Shown here one piece after another: positions 1 through 11,500 of a DNA stretch of 64,000 bases. The notes below the pieces were generated by a model. The model had not been told where the DNA came from. It saw only the letters and a list, made by a program, of their open reading frames with translations, and made no database searches. Within the stretch, counting starts at the first letter, position 1. Each line of letters opens with the position of its first letter. Source of the stretch: Lepas anatifera (taxonomy: Eukaryota; Arthropoda; Thecostraca; Lepadidae); NCBI GenBank assembly GCA_034440635.1, contig JAOTON010000468.1, positions 7,501 to 71,500 on the forward strand, in the 5' to 3' direction. Position numbers and translations under genes: made by a program.

Positions 1-564
1 TGCAGTAGGTCAATTAACAATTGTCTGCCCTGTTTTTAAGCCAATAAATTTCTAGATACATGAGCAATCCATTATTCATTCTCCTGTAAAAATTCTGCTC
101 TGCAAGACAATGGCATGTCCAACCAGAAACATTTACTCATGGTGGGGCATTGGCAGAGTACAAGTGTCAAAAACAATGTGTGCTTGGTTCAATGCGTTCT
201 TTAAGCTGCAGATTCTCATCCCAAATCACATGAGTTTTTCACCAGGTCACTTACACTCGTTCCACATTCTGTCTGCCAACATATTTAGGTATGCTTAGAT
301 CTGTGCCAGTGCCTGTTCAGGTGCTATAGATTTAGAGGGCTCACACTGCATTTTTCAGGTACAATCTGCACACTATGATGTCTATCAACATAGTGGCTTC
401 CATTACCTGTTATATGCCACCCCCACACAAACACTCGCAACACAATTCCTCTCAATATGTGTAGACTTTAAGTGTTGGCCATCTCAAGCTATTATACATA
501 TGCATCACAAATTGTTCCCTATTAATAGATCATATGCATGGAACTTATATACAGCCTTGCACCT
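1..564. other. Unannotated sequence
   Basis: I see no gene, RNA or recognisable repeat here. The open frame at 110-298 is short, has no homology I recognise and no splice context. The LINE begins shortly after this stretch. Confidence 0.5.
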
Positions 565-578
565 AGAAGCGCAGCAGA

Positions 579-2689
579 GTGAACTTTGTCCGTTTACTTT
601 GGCATATCATCATCCTGGATTGGGCTCTTACTGAATCCACAGATATAAATGTTCATTACAACAACTTCTCGAACAAGGTGAAGAAACTGATGGAGAATTG
701 CATTCCTGTGCGAGTTTCTCATAAAAGGCGGAAGAAACCTTACATTACAAGGGAAGGTATGCGACTCATCAAAGCCAAGCAAACATCACTTAAGAATTAC
801 AAGATGGCTACCACCGTTGAAGACAAAAATAGACTCTGGGAGATATTTGCCAGGAAGAGAAATGACCTTAGACGATTTACCAGGCGACTAAGGAAAGCGT
901 ATCAGATTAAAATTGCTAAAAAAGTTAAGGAGACCCCAAAAATGTTCTGGGCCTATACCAAAGCACAGACAACAGTCAGGGATAAGGTCCGGGACCTGGA
1001 GAAACCAGATGGGTCAATAGCAAGTGAAGACCAAGAAAAGGCAGAACTGCTATCGGGCGTTTTTCTCCAGTGTCCACACCTCAGAAGATCCTCATGCACC
1101 TATACCATGCTTCAATGTTCCAACAGCAAACACACTGGAGGACATACAGCTCACGCCAGGTCTCGTGGAATGCAAGCTACGGCAGCTGCGACTATCTGCA
1201 TCTCCTGGGCCGGATGGAGTCCATCCAAGGGTACTCATGGAGCTGGCCTCTTTATTATCTGCACCTCTCTGCTCATTATTTCGGAGGTCCCTCGAGAGCT
1301 GTACTCCTCCTGATGCTTGGAAGGTGGCTGAGGTGGTACCTATTTTTAAAAAAGGAGCCAGGGGTAAACCAAACAATTATCGCCCTGTGAGCCTCACCTC
1401 TGTTACTTCCAAAATTATGGAATCTCTTATTAGGGATCAGATCCTTGGGCACATGCGGAGTGAAGGTCTCCTCAGTGATGCCCAGCACGGCTTTCTACCC
1501 AAAAGATCATGTGTCAGCCAGCTTCTCTGCTGCCTTGAGGACTGGAGCTTGGCCCTTGAGGATGGAAAACCCGTTGATGTGGCTTACCTAGACTTTGCTA
1601 AGGCCTTTGATTCGGTACCCCACAGACGTCTCATCCACAAACTCTATGGGTACGGAGTTAGAGGCAACCTTCTCCGATGGATTGAGTCGTTCCTGTCGGG
1701 CCGACTGCAGCGTGTGAGGGTAAATGAGGCACTATCTGAATGGGCACCTGTCAAGAGTGGGATCCCTCAAGGATCAGTGCTGGGCCCCTACGTTATTCAT
1801 TATATTCGTGAATGACCTCCCTACTGCTCTCTCATCCAGTGCGAAGCTATTTGCTGACGACACTAAGGTTTACAGCAATGTTGACACATCTGTGGGAGTA
1901 GGCAGTCTTCAAGCAGACCTACACAAGCTCGAGGACTGGTCCAGTAACTGGCTCCTTCCATTCAATGCAGGGAAGTGTGGTGTGCTTCACCTTGGAACTG
2001 GCAACATGCGGACATCGTACTCAATGTTCAATACTATTTTGGAAGCCAGGTCAGTCGAAAGGGACTTAGGAGTCATGGTGGACGAGGAGCTTAAATTTAG
2101 AATGCAAGCGGCTTCAGCTGTCACCAAAGCAAGTAGGATCCTTGGGACCATCAAGCGCACGTTCATTCACTTGGATCATATGACGCTCCCTCTTCTCTAC
2201 AAAGCTCTCGTCCGACCTCACCTCGAATATGGAAACGAAGTCTGGGGTCCTTTCAACAAGGCTGACATCCTCATGGTAGAAGCTGTTCAGCGCAGGGCAA
2301 CGAGGCTCGTACCATCGCTGATGACCCTGGACTACGAAGAAAGACTCAGGAATCTCCAGCTACCCTCTCTACTGTACAGAAGGAGGCGTGGTGACATGCT
2401 GATGATGTTTAAGATCATGAATGGCCTAATTGACATCCCACGCGAGAAGCTTTTCCGAGACCCGCGTGTGTCTACCACAAGAGGACATCGCTTCAAAGTG
2501 GACAAGCCCCGAGCGGACACCTCCCGGGTTCGCAGAAACTTCTTTAGTATCCGTGTCGTCGACGACTGGAACAGGCTACCGAACTGGGTCGTCGAGGCCA
2601 CAACTGCCAATGGATTCAAAACTAACTTAGATAAACACTGGGCGGAGCTAAAGTTTAAGGCTCCGAGCCGATACAGGCAAGGTTCATGA
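579..2689 (+). pseudogene. LINE ORF2 reverse transcriptase, broken by two frameshifts
   Basis: This would copy the element RNA into DNA at a nicked target. It reads in three frames: about 579-1060, 1058-1788 and 1788-2689. The first part is the lysine/arginine-rich linker before the RT (HKRRKKPYITREG). The second holds RT fingers and palm: NNYRPVSLTS, motif A (AYLDFAKAFDSVPH, near 1585) and motif B (SGIPQGSVLGP, near 1756). The third holds the catalytic motif C (FADD, near 1850), then LVRPHLEYGNEVWGP and the C-terminal VVDDWNRLP block usual in CR1-like ORF2. The catalytic aspartates survive, but the frameshifts near 1060 and 1788 and the missing endonuclease make it a dead copy. Sequencing error could explain one shift, less easily two. 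Confidence 0.85.
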
Positions 2690-2749
2690 CCAGAGCTCGA
2701 CGAGACCGGGCAGATCAGGCACCGTGCGTGCCTTAAGAAGACCCGAAAC

Positions 2750-2776
2750 ATCTACGGTATCTACGGTATCTACGGT
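2750..2776 (+). repeat. LINE 3' tail: three 9-bp repeats
   Basis: Three exact copies of ATCTACGGT, then a partial fourth (ATCT), lie about 60 bp after the RT stop codon. CR1 elements usually end in short tandem repeats of 8-9 bp, so this marks the 3' end of the LINE. Confidence 0.8.
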
Positions 2777-2780
2777 ATCT

Positions 2781-3780
2781 CTGTGATTGTGAACTGGAGT
2801 GATTTCAATGAGAGCACTTTGGAATATGAAAGAATATACATGTATGGATTCACTAGCAATGTAACAAAACTACTCAGCATACCAGTACCGATTAACAGTT
2901 AGTTAAAGCTACAATTTCTAGCCAGCTAGATTATCTGAGCTAAGTTCTCACCTTTAAAGCTGGCCTGTGCCCTGAGGATATCTCAACAATTTGCACAGCG
3001 GAGGCGAATGCTACTAGAAAGCTACCACGTGTGTAAGGCTGAGATGATAACGCAGAAAAATAGGTGAAAGCTGAAACTAAAAATCATCTAAAATACGGTT
3101 CCTGAGAACGTAACCATACAGGAGAGCGAAAAGTGAAAAGCTGCACAAAAAACCTACGTGAATGAAGGAGCGACGAGCGTTGGAGAACAGTGGAGAACGG
3201 TGTCACGCGTGGTGCTGACGGAGAAGAGGTTGGAGCGGGAGAGGAGCTAGAATCAAGGGCAGATAAATAACATCCATGCCTCAAGGCCATCGCACAAGGC
3301 CATAGTAACAATAGTGACAGTGATGCCAAGGTAAAAAAGTCCCAGGGTACGAGACGAGGTAAGTCCCCATCCTAGGCCCCTCAATCTATTTCCTCATTGA
3401 CCAGGAAAAACTGGGAAATTTTTTTAATTTGTTCACCTTTGGATGCATGGGCTAAATCAAAATTGTTTATCGATCGGCAAAGCCCCAAGTAGAATATATA
3501 TTCTGACATCACTCAGTCGCAAGTGGATATTCGTATTAACTGCGTCGATACTGTCTATCAATATCCAAAATTTGGCAGCAGAAAAGGCTACCAACTTCTA
3601 AAATTTATGTACTCGATGCAAGCCACCTTCAGCGCTTGTGGCAGCCGTACGCAGTCGCACGGCAGCAAGATGCCCTTTTTTCGCGTTGTGGGTCGGGATT
3701 TGAAATGAAATTTCACTTTTGGTATATTTTTCTGCGCACAACGTGGGCCCAGGTGAATGTTAACTTGGCACGATGCCAGG
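2781..3780. other. Unannotated sequence
   Basis: No gene recognised. The stretch has low-information open frames on both strands and no clear repeat structure. Confidence 0.4.
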
Positions 3781-3788
3781 CGGCATAA

Positions 3789-4046
3789 CATAGGCGGAAC
3801 CAGGATTGCTGATGGGTGCACCTTCCGGGGGGGGTGGGGGCGCCATCCAGACCAGGAGGCCGCCACTTTTGACCGGCGAAACCTTTCAGGTGGGTGCAAA
3901 ATCTTATCGGTGGGCGCCGATTTCCGCATCCTGGGCGGGGTGGGAGGCGACATTTCAGGGGGCGCCATCGACATTTCAAGGGGGCGCCGTGACCATTTCA
4001 GGTGGTGCTGAGGGGGGTGGGCACGTGCCCCTTGGATCCACCTATG
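3789..4046. mobile_element. MITE with 8-bp target duplication and GGCGCC motifs
   Basis: The left end reads CATAGGCGGAACCAGG and the right end, reversed, CATAGGTGGATCCAAGG. The flanks are CGGCATAA (3781-3788) and CGACATAA (4047-4054), an 8-bp duplication with one mismatch. The interior carries at least four GGCGCC hexamers. The ends and the duplication length match those of the 11-kb element at 46966-58030 and of MITEs elsewhere in the window, so this is probably a non-autonomous hAT/P-type relative. Diverged pieces of the same interior occur at 7350-7530 and 60700-60860. No coding capacity. Confidence 0.75.
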
Positions 4047-4054
4047 CGACATAA

Positions 4055-4901
4055 GATAGCCGCCTGCTTTCCACGACAGGGGCAAGCGACAGGGACAGAT
4101 CCAATACTCCCGAGAATGATGGATGATAACCCGGGCTATCAGCCACCCTTGGACGAAAAAAGCTTAACCCTCGCCCCACGGGGGGGTGGGGAGCATCAAT
4201 GGCCTCCAAGGGTTTTTCAGAATAACAGACAACCGACGAGGTGCAGCACCGCAGTTGAGGGGTATACCTCTCACCCCATCATTTTCCCACCGTCCCTGAA
4301 ATTTTTTACCCCTGGCCACACTAGGTCGGCCACCTGGCGAGGTCAACCAAAGTCACGTCACTTCAACTTTTGAGCTCTACCATAGCTACATTTCTACAAA
4401 ATGTATATCTGAGATTTTTCGATTTGGTGACCTGAGGTCAGGTCAGGAGGTGACCTCTCCTGTAGAAAAAGCATGAGAAATGCTGTCTTATGATCTAAAA
4501 GGCACAAAAATGATAAAAATGCTAAGCTTTCTCAGAAAAACAGCCTTAGTCACCCTTCCACGGAAGGGCGATATTTGCCCTGTGACCTATGAGGTCATCA
4601 CAGGTTACCAGGGTTCAAAAACAGTGTTTTGACGATAACTTTTGACCTCATCACGCTAGACTGCTAAATTAAACGCCATCGTGTATGTCTCGTCACTGGC
4701 TTCCATTCCTATACGGCAAGGATAATTTTTTACCTTTCATGAACTCAGGTCATGTCATGTCAAGAGGTGCCCTCTAGAGGTAAAAAACTGGCGGGAGATC
4801 ATTATGTTCCACATAGCGGAAAAAGCCCTGACATTTTGCTATCAAATATACTTGACCATACCTCAACGGCACTAATAGCATGAGAGCTATGCCCAGGTTT
4901 C
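4055..4901. other. AGGTCA-rich noncoding sequence
   Basis: No gene. The stretch holds scattered AGGTCA/TGACCT hexamers (for example 4430-4460, 4580-4610 and 4740-4760), like the two TTAA elements that follow. It may be an older, boundary-less copy of a similar repeat. Confidence 0.4.
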
Positions 4902-4905
4902 TTAA

Positions 4906-5827
4906 CACCCGCACTGGAGGGGGGGTCTGGCACTAACGCGCACTGGAGGGGGGGCCTGGTAGGCCCCCCCCTAAGATCTCGGAAATTAAGAGGGTTAGAA
5001 AAACGCCACTTGGTAGGTGGGTGGGGGCTATGGTGATCTACATGATGACCAATTTTCATTGACCTAGGTCAATATCTTCAAGGTCAAACGAGGTCGTAAA
5101 GGTCAAATATTGGCCATGCTGGTATCGATTGATAAATGCTGTGATTATGCAGGAAAATGGCGGGAATAAGCTAAAGGCGGACAAGGTTCATAGAGAAGAG
5201 GTCTCAAAGAGGCTTCCCCACAACTTTTGGGTCAAGGTCATTCAAGGTCATTGACCTTTAAGGTCACCATATGGTATACTACTTATTATTTACACTTTGA
5301 CTAACACTGTAGCCACTGTTTGGCGGGAAATGAGGATTGACCTTTCCCAATGACCTTTGACCTTGACCTTTGACCTTGACCTTTGTATTGGGGTACCCTA
5401 CCGATGACGTCATAGCATAATATATGTCAGACGGGGTAACGTCATTTGGCCGGACGCGCAGTGGTCAGTGACCTTGAAAGTGCAGATATGACCTTGACCT
5501 GTGGCCTTTGACCTTGACGTTGACTTTCATGTGAAGTGACCTTAACATATAGTCCCGCTTATATGACGTTATGACGTCACCACTCGGTCTTCAATGCAAG
5601 CTAACTGGTCCGACCGCGCGTTTACGGCGATCTCAAAATGCAGGTCTGACTTTGAAAGCCTATAAGTCAAAAAATTTTCGGCCGATTTTCAAAAAGTCTT
5701 CACCAATCGACGCGCTATTAAATTCTGTTAAATGTGGCCAGGTTTCGTTTTTCCGCTGCAAGCGGTTCTTCGGCCACCTTGGAAAAACAGGTGGGGGGGG
5801 CCTCCGAGGCCCCCTCCAGTGCGCGTG
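4906..5827. mobile_element. TTAA-flanked DNA transposon, type 1 (non-autonomous)
   Basis: The element lies between TTAA at 4902-4905 and TTAA at 5828-5831. Its ends are CACCCGCACTGGAGGGGG and, reversed, CACGCGCACTGGAGGGGG, differing at one of 18 positions. TTAA duplication is known for piggyBac and Kolobok elements; I cannot tell which applies. No transposase is visible. A homologous copy without ends lies at 10690-11310 and a matching terminus at 60891-60951. The interior is dense in AGGTCA hexamers and holds ACGTCA-type motifs near 5405 and 5565. Confidence 0.7.
5351..5382 (-). promoter_or_regulatory. Cluster of five nuclear-receptor-like half-sites
   Basis: TGACCT begins at 5351, 5358, 5364, 5371 and 5377, that is, AGGTCA on the minus strand with alternating 1- and 0-base spacing (DR1, DR0, DR1, DR0). 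AGGTCA direct repeats are the classical binding sites of RXR/HNF4/COUP-type nuclear receptors, and TCAAGGTCA that of ERR/FTZ-F1 types. The match is plain; any function inside this transposon is inference. Confidence 0.4.
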
Positions 5828-5838
5828 TTAACACGCGC
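5821..5838. repeat. Perfect 18-bp palindrome joining two TTAA elements
   Basis: GCGCGTGTTAACACGCGC is its own reverse complement. It is formed where the right end of the type 1 element and the left end of the type 2 element meet on a shared TTAA. Confidence 0.8.
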
Positions 5839-6842
5839 CCCGCTGAGGGGCTAAATTCGCCCCCTGGTTTTCCCCAGATAGCTCAAAAACGAGGAGCCGC
5901 AGAGCAACGAAACTTACGGTACCTTATCCCTGATTAATTTTACACATCTGACCAAATTTTTAGTTAAGGTCATGTCAAGTCAAGGAGCTATTCAGGGTCA
6001 AGTGATCCGACCTCAAAACCTAAAATTACGAGTTTGAAGCAGCGCCCAGGGAACATTAGCAAACTGATCAGTTTGAAACTTCCATAATATGATAAGGTCA
6101 TTAGGGTCTACAAATCTGCTATCCTGAAATTTTAATATTGTTGACCTAAGGTGGGGTCAATTTTTTTGTCACCCCATTACCTATAGGTCTGGGGTGAAAA
6201 AAGAATGGACTTGTTTTCAGTAAATACTGGATAGATAAAGCTGAAAATCCTCAAACCGTCTATTCCTACCATGATCTTGACCATTAAGTTGAGTTTTTGA
6301 GCATCTCACCTCTCAAAGGTCATGTCAGGTCACGGTAGCATGGAGTGATTGTTTTGTCAATAACTTGTCACTGAATTGAGATAAAGCTCCCATTTTGCTT
6401 GCATTGTGCTTATATTGTCACGGGGAGTCGATGGATATGCAACATGACCATACCAGGTCACTCTGTGACCCTGACCTAGGTCGAGGTCAGGTCATTTCGA
6501 ATTTTTGAGCTAGCAAGGTCATATTATACATCATTCGATTCTCCGCGATGAGAGGAATCCAATCATGCATAAAGATTTGCTCTAGCTCTACTGAGAGCAG
6601 GTCTAGAGAGGGAAACGTAAACTGCTCTGTTGTAAGCCTATGGAGCATTCTTTGACCTATGCTGACCTTGATATTGACCTGAAATAAAAATTATTCTTAT
6701 AAATTCTCTTCGTCTTGTCAAGAGCTTTCGAACACCGCCCGTAATTTTCCTTTAGCTTTCGTGGGGAACGAGATACGGAGGGGGGGCGAAAAAACGCCCC
6801 CTCAGCGGGGTGCGTCATGCAAGGGACCCAGCGGGGCACGTG
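5832..6842. mobile_element. TTAA-flanked DNA transposon, type 2 (non-autonomous)
   Basis: Bounded by TTAA at 5828-5831 and 6843-6846. The ends are CACGCGCCCCGCTG and, reversed, CACGTGCCCCGCTG, one mismatch in 14. Just inside are GAGGGG and a C-rich block at the left, mirrored at 6780-6820. No transposase gene is visible. A second copy lies in the opposite orientation at 47117-48092 with matching interior (around 6500-6545 versus 47395-47430) and similar ends. The interior is rich in AGGTCA hexamers. Confidence 0.7.
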
Positions 6843-6846
6843 TTAA

Positions 6847-9800
6847 GTATTGCGTATTTTAGTGTAAATATCCTATCGTGACCTAACTTGAGCTTTGGAG
6901 GTCAAATCATTGACCTGAACGCTTAAACATGCAGCACCAGCGAGCAGCGAACCAGTGAACAAATATGAAGTAAAATCATTTTGAATTCACACGAGCTTTC
7001 CAATACACTTTGCAGATTTGCAGAGTCACATCATCGATCCCCCGGTGGGGCGAAGGTGGCGCTGGATCTCCGTTGGGGCTCGGGTTAAACCTGTCACAAA
7101 ATAAAGCTCAAATAATAGGGGAGTCCAGGGGGCAATTGGGTACTTGCTCCCCATCGATCGATCCCCGCCGCCCCCTGAAAGATCACTTCCTGCCCCGAAA
7201 AACGTTTTTCACTTTATGATAATTTCTAAATGTACAGAATGGTGCAATTGTGAGTCATTGCCTCAGGTAAAGACGTTTAGTAGTACTGAAGTGGTAACGG
7301 GGCTGTCGGATCCCGGTTGTTTGATTTATTGTTCAAGCTGTGAGCTTTCAGGAAGCGTACGTGCGGATCTAGGATTGTCGATCCGGAGGCGGGGGAGGGG
7401 GCATGGCCCGGGGGCGCCATTTGGACCAGAGGGGAAGGGCATCCGGACCAGGGAGCACCACTGTTGGACGGCAAAAACTACCAGGTGGGCGCCAAATCCT
7501 ATCGTGTGGCCACCGAGACTCGCATATATGGTGGATTTGTTCCCCGTCCTAGCTTGTTTTTCATAACGATGAGAAGGCAAAGAAGCGCTGCACCACGTAA
7601 CTTATTGAACCTTATAAATCAAAACACCTCAATCAACCTTACGAACTTATTAACCAGATAAATCAGACACTAGTTTGACGTAACTTGACCCACTTAAAGG
7701 TCTACTGGTGGATCCAGGGGTTGGGTAAACCGGGCAATTTCCCCAACCCCGATTTTTGCCCATTTTCTTAAAATACATACCCTTTCCATGATTTTTGGCC
7801 CCGTTGTCCCCCAAGTCGTCGTTCTGGATCCGAACCTGTTTAGGTCAGGTCATGTCAGTTTAAAGATATATTCAAAATCACAACAGCCGAATCCAACACC
7901 CGAACTTACCGGCTTCACCAAAGGGACATCAGCCAACCAATCATTTTTAAGGTCTATCAGATGATGACATCATTATGGCTACAAACCTGCTTTGTCGAAA
8001 GTTTTGTATTGTTGGGCCAAGGAAAGGTGGGTGTGGAAATGCCGGCAACAAGGAAGGGGGCGCCAAGAGTCGATCGGGGGAGGGCATCTGTACCCCCCCC
8101 TTTGTTTATCTTCCCGGGATCCGCCATGTATCCTATGTATATTGCCTGGTGAAAATATATTTGAAAACTTCCAATCACAAAAATCCCTGTGGTAGAGCCA
8201 TTTTCTTATCCCAGCACGTAGTCATTACTTGTAACCACGACATGCCAGAGCACATGAGTATAACCTTATCTCCCCCTCTTCTCCCCAATGTAAACGAGGA
8301 TTCAATAACGTCTTCAATGTCAAGCATATCACGTGTTAAGTTTATGGTCACTGGACATTACTAAAACATCCATCCAAACCCACCTTATCACCGTATATAG
8401 ATATCATTATTTTTGTTGCTGACCTAGGGTCAAATACTAGACAGCCATGCCCGCTGTGGTCAGGTCTTGACAATTAGGTATATGCTGTCCACGTAATTTG
8501 TGAGAAAAGAGCTTTCAATTGATACCAAAAGTATTCATCTAGCATTCATACTTCTTGAGAATTTGAACTATCCCCACTTTTGGCTCCGTCAGAACACTGT
8601 GCCCCGTCAGAAATTGTCAGAAAATGCCAGACTCCCTCCCCTTTGGTCGCTGACGTCATACGTGAACACTGAACAGCTCTTATGTATTTATTTTTGTTAT
8701 TATTAATAATTTATTTTCACGCATTTTCAGCGACTTTGCTCAACCTTTCTTTCGTGGGGCTCGGAAGTTCACGTTACCAAGGGCTGGTTAACAACTCAAG
8801 GTGGGTGTTTGTGCTTGTGTTTGAGGGGATACACCTCGCCCTTCCTGGTGCTTCTTATCGCCTCCTTTCACGACTCTGAATGGACTTCCTCTGTACCTAG
8901 AGGAAAACTGAAGAAAGGCGAGGAATATCAACGAACGAACGTTTGTAGCCCATGCCTAAAATTTGTGGGTATGAACGCCTGGAATGCATGGAGCTATGTG
9001 GTGCTTTTTACTGCCCTTTTCCAGGACTCTGAATACACTTCCCGTGCCAACTGGAAATTTTATAATGGGCCATGAGAAACAATGAAATGAAAATATGTCA
9101 CCCAAACCAGATTTGTTGCTGTATTTTCTTTTATTTTGAAACGGAGTGACATCAAAAAACAAAGTTATTTTGTGTTTTTTTTTTATATATTAAGGAATCA
9201 TGGGGTGTCAGGACCCCTTGGATTCTGTGTCTCCCATAGGCTTTGTATAGGAATTGTAGTGCCGTGCCAGTGTTAAACCACCCAGAACCCCCCCCCCCCC
9301 ATGGAATCGAGAAGAGATTTCTCCAACCCTGTCAGGTATCATGACTTACAGGGCATTTATCCCACTTACAGCTTAAGTCGACATACATACCAATTTTGTG
9401 AGTCATCCCACAGGTAAAGTGGTGCCGCTTCAAGTCCCCTTGCTGAGAACGAACAACCCAAACTATCGGATCAAGCTACATGGCAGACGTGTGAGTCCAC
9501 ATGGCGACATCGTGCAACAGCATGGTACTGCAGCGATCCTGAACAGCTTGTCGTAATCATTGCATTACGCACTAACATAGTGCGACAGCGATAATATCGT
9601 ACCAAATCAAACATATATTGTCACATCAATATCTTTCCACACTGCAACAACATACGGCATCGATAACATCGCACCACATCATTAACATAGCACCGAATCG
9701 TTAACGTCGTGCCGCGGTAATAATTTCGCATCACATCGATAACATCACATGGCATGAATAATATTGTGTCCCAGCAATAACATGGTGCTCCTACCATAAA

Positions 9801-10689
9801 TCATCACTCGCAAAGCTAGTACATTGGCGTCTCCCCGGAGAACGGGAGACGAAGGCGCTTTGCCCCGGTCATGTGTCCTTAGTCAAGACTGTTCTGACGA
9901 GACCACTGGCGGTGCCTCTCCTCTCGATGGTGGTGGTGTAATGTGCTGGCCCTGAGGAGGCCACCGGTCCGGGGCCCGCCGCGCCGGTAGCTCTGAGAAC
10001 AGGCTGATTGTCAATATTTCAGCGGGACGACGGCATATGCAAATCAGCTTGTTTGTATCCGGTGGGGTGCTGTCATTTTAAAGCCAAGTGGTCGTAGACT
10101 GTGCTTAGTTTCCTGTGCCTGGAGTAACGAAGTAAAAACCGACATGTTGCGGTCCTTACGCCACTATTTGGTGACAATGTCCGGTGTGACAATAGAAACG
10201 ACCAGACGGGCGGCGGATTGTGTGGCAATGGTATGTCGTTAGTTTTCGGTTTGTCCTCGGTAAGCTTGCACGGGACTAGGAACAGTGCGCAGGCGTCGCG
10301 AAGGCTTGTACATATGCCAGCAATGGTGCGCTTACCTTTGCATCCTTTCGTTTCTTTGTTATCCACAATGACAAACAGACCAAAAATAAAAATTTGTCTC
10401 TCAGTTTTAACTATTCTGTAACAAAAAATCATGTTGTAGTTTTAGAGATTGATTAGAAAAACAAATACTCAAGGAAATATGTACCTTACATTAAACCGCG
10501 CAACTGGTAGTCAGTGTCATAGAAGGCGAAACGGGGTAACAATGGCGTCGTGCCCCTTGATCGGACAAGGGCTATCACCATTGAGGTACCCCCCTCACCT
10601 TAACACGGATAACAGAGGATTGTGGCATCAATGCACCGTGGAGCGGGTCCTAAAGTGCCCTGTTTACGATATAAAAAACCAATAGGGCT
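6847..10689. other. Gene-free stretch with MITE fragments and a degenerate array
   Basis: No host gene seen. Repeat pieces include: 7350-7530, a fragment of the 3789-4046 family starting near GTGCGGATCTAGG and holding GGCGCC motifs; 7702-7836, a short element with TGGTGGATCCAGG and CTGGATCCGAACC at its ends; two related blocks at about 8828-8900 and 8998-9070 sharing GACTCTGAAT plus flanking similarity, an old tandem duplication of about 170 bp; and the array described at 9640-9795. Confidence 0.5.
9640..9795. repeat. Degenerate array of ATCGATAACATCGCACCA-like units
   Basis: Loose repeats of about 18 bp built on 'ATCG(A/T)TAACATCGCACCA' can be followed through this stretch, with weaker ones back to about 9525. 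The units differ from each other, so the array is old. No function suggested. Confidence 0.45.
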
Positions 10690-11310
10690 AAGAAATCGCA
10701 CCTTTGAAGAGGGCCTGTAGGCTATGGTGACCTGCATTATGACCCACTTTTATTCACCTAGGTCAAAATTTTTAAGGTCAAACGATGTCATAAAGGTAAC
10801 ACCTTGGCCGTGCTGGGGATAGTTTTGGAGATGCCGTGATTGGGCAGGAAAAAATCTCGAATACACCGAAAACAGACTGAGGTCTCGGAGAGAATACTCC
10901 ATGAAACGTTCAGTGGAATTCTGTAGTTAAGTCATTCGAGAACATTGACCAATGCTGTCAAAATCCCATCATTTCCCGTAATGTACACTTGAACACTTGC
11001 GCGACCGTTGGGCGGGAAATAAGGGTTTCACCAAGACCCATGACACTGGCCTTAGCATTGAGTAACCTTAACTAGGAAATTATCACATAATATACGTCGT
11101 TCTGAGCGACGATATCTGGCGGGAAGCATTGGGGCCAAGAACTTTGAAAATGTTCGCAAAACCTTGGCATGTGACCTTTGAACTTGACCTTATCATACAT
11201 GTGAGGTGGCATTAAAATATAATCGCGATTATATGAAAATATTACTTACTACTCAGTCTATAACGCAGAATAGATAGTGCAAATGCGCAATTGTCGCGAT
11301 CTCAATTTGT
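10690..11310. mobile_element. Second copy of the type 1 TTAA element, without ends
   Basis: This aligns by eye with 4994-5640 in the same orientation: the 'CACCTAGGTCAAAATTTTTA' region, 'GGCGGGAAAT', 'ATAATATACGTC' and 'TATAATCGCGATTATATGA' all have counterparts in order. Many of its AGGTCA hexamers have decayed. It ends about 190 bp past the SORD-A stop codon. Confidence 0.65.
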
Positions 11311-11500
11311 AACGTTAACGTTATATAACGTTTTGTTGAGCAGGGCTCTATGTGTTCCCTATACTAGCGCCCGCGCTGTAGTGTCTTGTCAAGCAAGTCA
11401 AGTCCTAGTGCCTATGCCGCCTTACGTACGAGCGCTCAGAGAGGTATCCATTCCGACAATATACGTACCAGGGGACGGGGAGGAGCTGTTTTGCCGTGAA

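Larger units (their letters stand above)
565..2780 (+). mobile_element. 5'-truncated CR1-type LINE (non-LTR retrotransposon)
   Basis: The body encodes the part between the endonuclease and the reverse transcriptase, the whole RT, and the C-terminal region of a CR1/Jockey-like ORF2. The endonuclease domain is absent, as expected of 5' truncation during target-primed reverse transcription. After the stop codon at 2689 come about 60 bp of 3' UTR and then a 9-bp tandem tail (2750-2776), the kind of 3' end that CR1 elements carry in place of poly(A). I could not find a target-site duplication by eye. The 5' boundary is where homology stops (about 565). Another clade close to CR1 (Rex1, L2) is possible. 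Confidence 0.85.
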
